The notes under the pieces: generated by a model
What the model saw: only the letters and a program-made list of their open reading frames with translations
Database searches by the model: none
What the model was told of the DNA's origin: nothing
Shown here: one piece after another, positions 63,260 to 64,000 of the stretch
Layout of the letters: the number at the start of each line of letters is the position of its first letter
Numbering within the stretch: the stretch's first letter is position 1
Position numbers and translations under genes: made by a program
NCBI GenBank assembly: GCA_017416855.1
Contig: JAFQAZ010000010.1
Location: 1-64,000, forward strand
Length of the DNA: 64,000 nt
Reading direction: 5' to 3'
From: Clostridia bacterium
Lineage (GTDB): Bacteria; Bacillota; Clostridia; UBA1381; UBA9506

Positions 63260-64000
63260 ATGAAAAAGCGTTTATTAACTCCAATTTTAATTATCGTTCT
63301 TTTAATAGGAATATTACCTGTTGCGGCAGAAGAGGCTATTAGTTTTAAAGATGTTCCTGAAGGCCATTCTGCTTATGATGCAGTACAGTATCTTGTAGAA
63401 AAAGAAATTATCAACGGCAAAACAGCTACTGCGTTTTGCCCTGATGATGGCTTAAAACGCGAAGAGTTTGCTAAAATATTAACTCAGGGGGCCAAATTGG
63501 GTGATGGTAGCGGTGCACCTGTCTTTAGCGATGTGCCGGCCAATACCTGGTTTGTACCTTATGTTGGTGCTGCTGCTAAATCCAATTTAATGTCCGGTAT
63601 TTCTCAGAATGAATTTGGTACCGGTCTGATGCTTTCCAGACAGGATCTTGCTGTTATCATTGTAAGATGGGCAGAAAAAATGAATATGGTGCTGGAAAGT
63701 GACAATTCTGTTTTGTTTGCGGATAACAGTGATATTGCTGATTATGCCAAAGCGGCGGTGGCCAAGGTGGCAGCCTATGGCATTATGGACGCAAGAGAAA
63801 ATAACTGCTTTATGCCGGAAGCAATTGCAACCAGAGCAGAAGCGGCTTGTGCGGTTTATAACCTCTTGATGGCAGAAAGAGCAATCAGCATCGAGCAGGG
63901 CAGATGGTCTAAGTCCCAGAACAAGTGGGATGGTCCTTATGACTATGACCCTGATGATAAATTAATGGAAAATATGCCCAAGCCCTACAGTGTAGAAAAC
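63260..64000 (+). CDS. SLH-domain surface protein, cut by the window end
   Basis: An open frame of 247 codons runs to the window edge without a stop. ATG 63260 follows GGAGG. The product starts with a signal peptide (MKKRLLTPILIIVLLIGILP, cleavage near VAA-EE) and has three SLH domains (about 28-205: FKDVPEGHSAYDAVQYL, FSDVPANTWFVPYVGAA, FADNSDIADYAKAAVAKV), then a charged Trp/Tyr/Asp-rich stretch. Following an importer operon, the missing part may be a wall-anchored polysaccharide-degrading enzyme or binding module, which cannot be seen. Confidence 0.85.
   Translation, partial: MKKRLLTPILIIVLLIGILPVAAEEAISFKDVPEGHSAYDAVQYLVEKEIINGKTATAFCPDDGLKREEFAKILTQGAKLGDGSGAPVFSDVPANTWFVPYVGAAAKSNLMSGISQNEFGTGLMLSRQDLAVIIVRWAEKMNMVLESDNSVLFADNSDIADYAKAAVAKVAAYGIMDARENNCFMPEAIATRAEAACAVYNLLMAERAISIEQGRWSKSQNKWDGPYDYDPDDKLMENMPKPYSVEN

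Overview
The window reads as a chromosomal segment of a Gram-positive, moderately AT-rich Clostridia-type bacterium (Bacillota). Supporting signs are strong AGGAGG/AGGTGA ribosome binding sites, frequent TTG and GTG starts, TTGACA/TATAAT promoters that often carry an extended -10 (TGn), hairpin-plus-U-tract terminators, SLH-anchored surface proteins, a DUF1934-argS pair and lipobox solute-binding proteins. A fibre- or glycan-degrading anaerobe fits the gene content, but species is not assignable by eye. I saw no transposase, integrase, phage gene, CRISPR array or rRNA.

Region 1 (1-13.6 kb) is housekeeping and envelope: a 45-codon unknown gene, ddl, murI, DUF1934, argS, then an envelope block with two S41 C-terminal processing proteases around an M23 murein hydrolase, two GT-C/PMT-type membrane glycosyltransferases, rlmB and a ROK glucokinase. 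Region 2 (13.6-25.6 kb) is a surface locus: a membrane-anchored Thr/Pro protein, a 3,255-residue SLH protein with 18 InlB-type B-repeats and about 1,500 residues of unrecognised helical sequence, and a second SLH protein. Region 3 (25.7-35.5 kb) holds the orphan sugar-ABC ATPase msmX, the pyrK-pyrD-pgi-thrC-prmA operon, tRNA-Val, an XRE repressor with three clear operators, a zinc-ribbon protein, citrate synthase and tRNA-Met.

Region 4 (35.7-64 kb) is a carbohydrate and small-molecule catabolic island. It has a three-gene minus-strand operon (creatinase-like pita-bread protein, phosphotriesterase-family amidohydrolase, unknown TIM-barrel-like protein) and two AraC regulators followed by rhaA-rhaD. 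A seven-gene minus-strand glycoside operon follows: two good Gfo/Idh/MocA oxidoreductases, one degenerate Gfo/Idh-like protein, GH29 fucosidase, xylose-isomerase-like TIM barrel, an 874-residue unclassified glycosidase-like protein and an ADP-ribosylglycohydrolase. Next come an AraC regulator, a YesM/YesN two-component system, a GH2-like enzyme and an LplB/LplC/LipO-type ABC importer without its own ATPase. The window ends inside a third SLH gene.

The parts appear to work together. YesMN probably senses an extracellular oligosaccharide and activates two nearly identical promoters (56.5 and 59.5 kb) for the GH2 enzyme and the importer, which MsmX can energise. The neighbouring operon combines sugar oxidoreductases with a metal-site TIM barrel in the way known oxidative (3-keto) glycoside-cleaving systems do. 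The most promising leads are that operon, the duplicated YesN-type promoter, the helical half of the giant SLH protein, the creatinase-like protein that has lost its metal ligands, and the three-operator XRE autoregulatory region.
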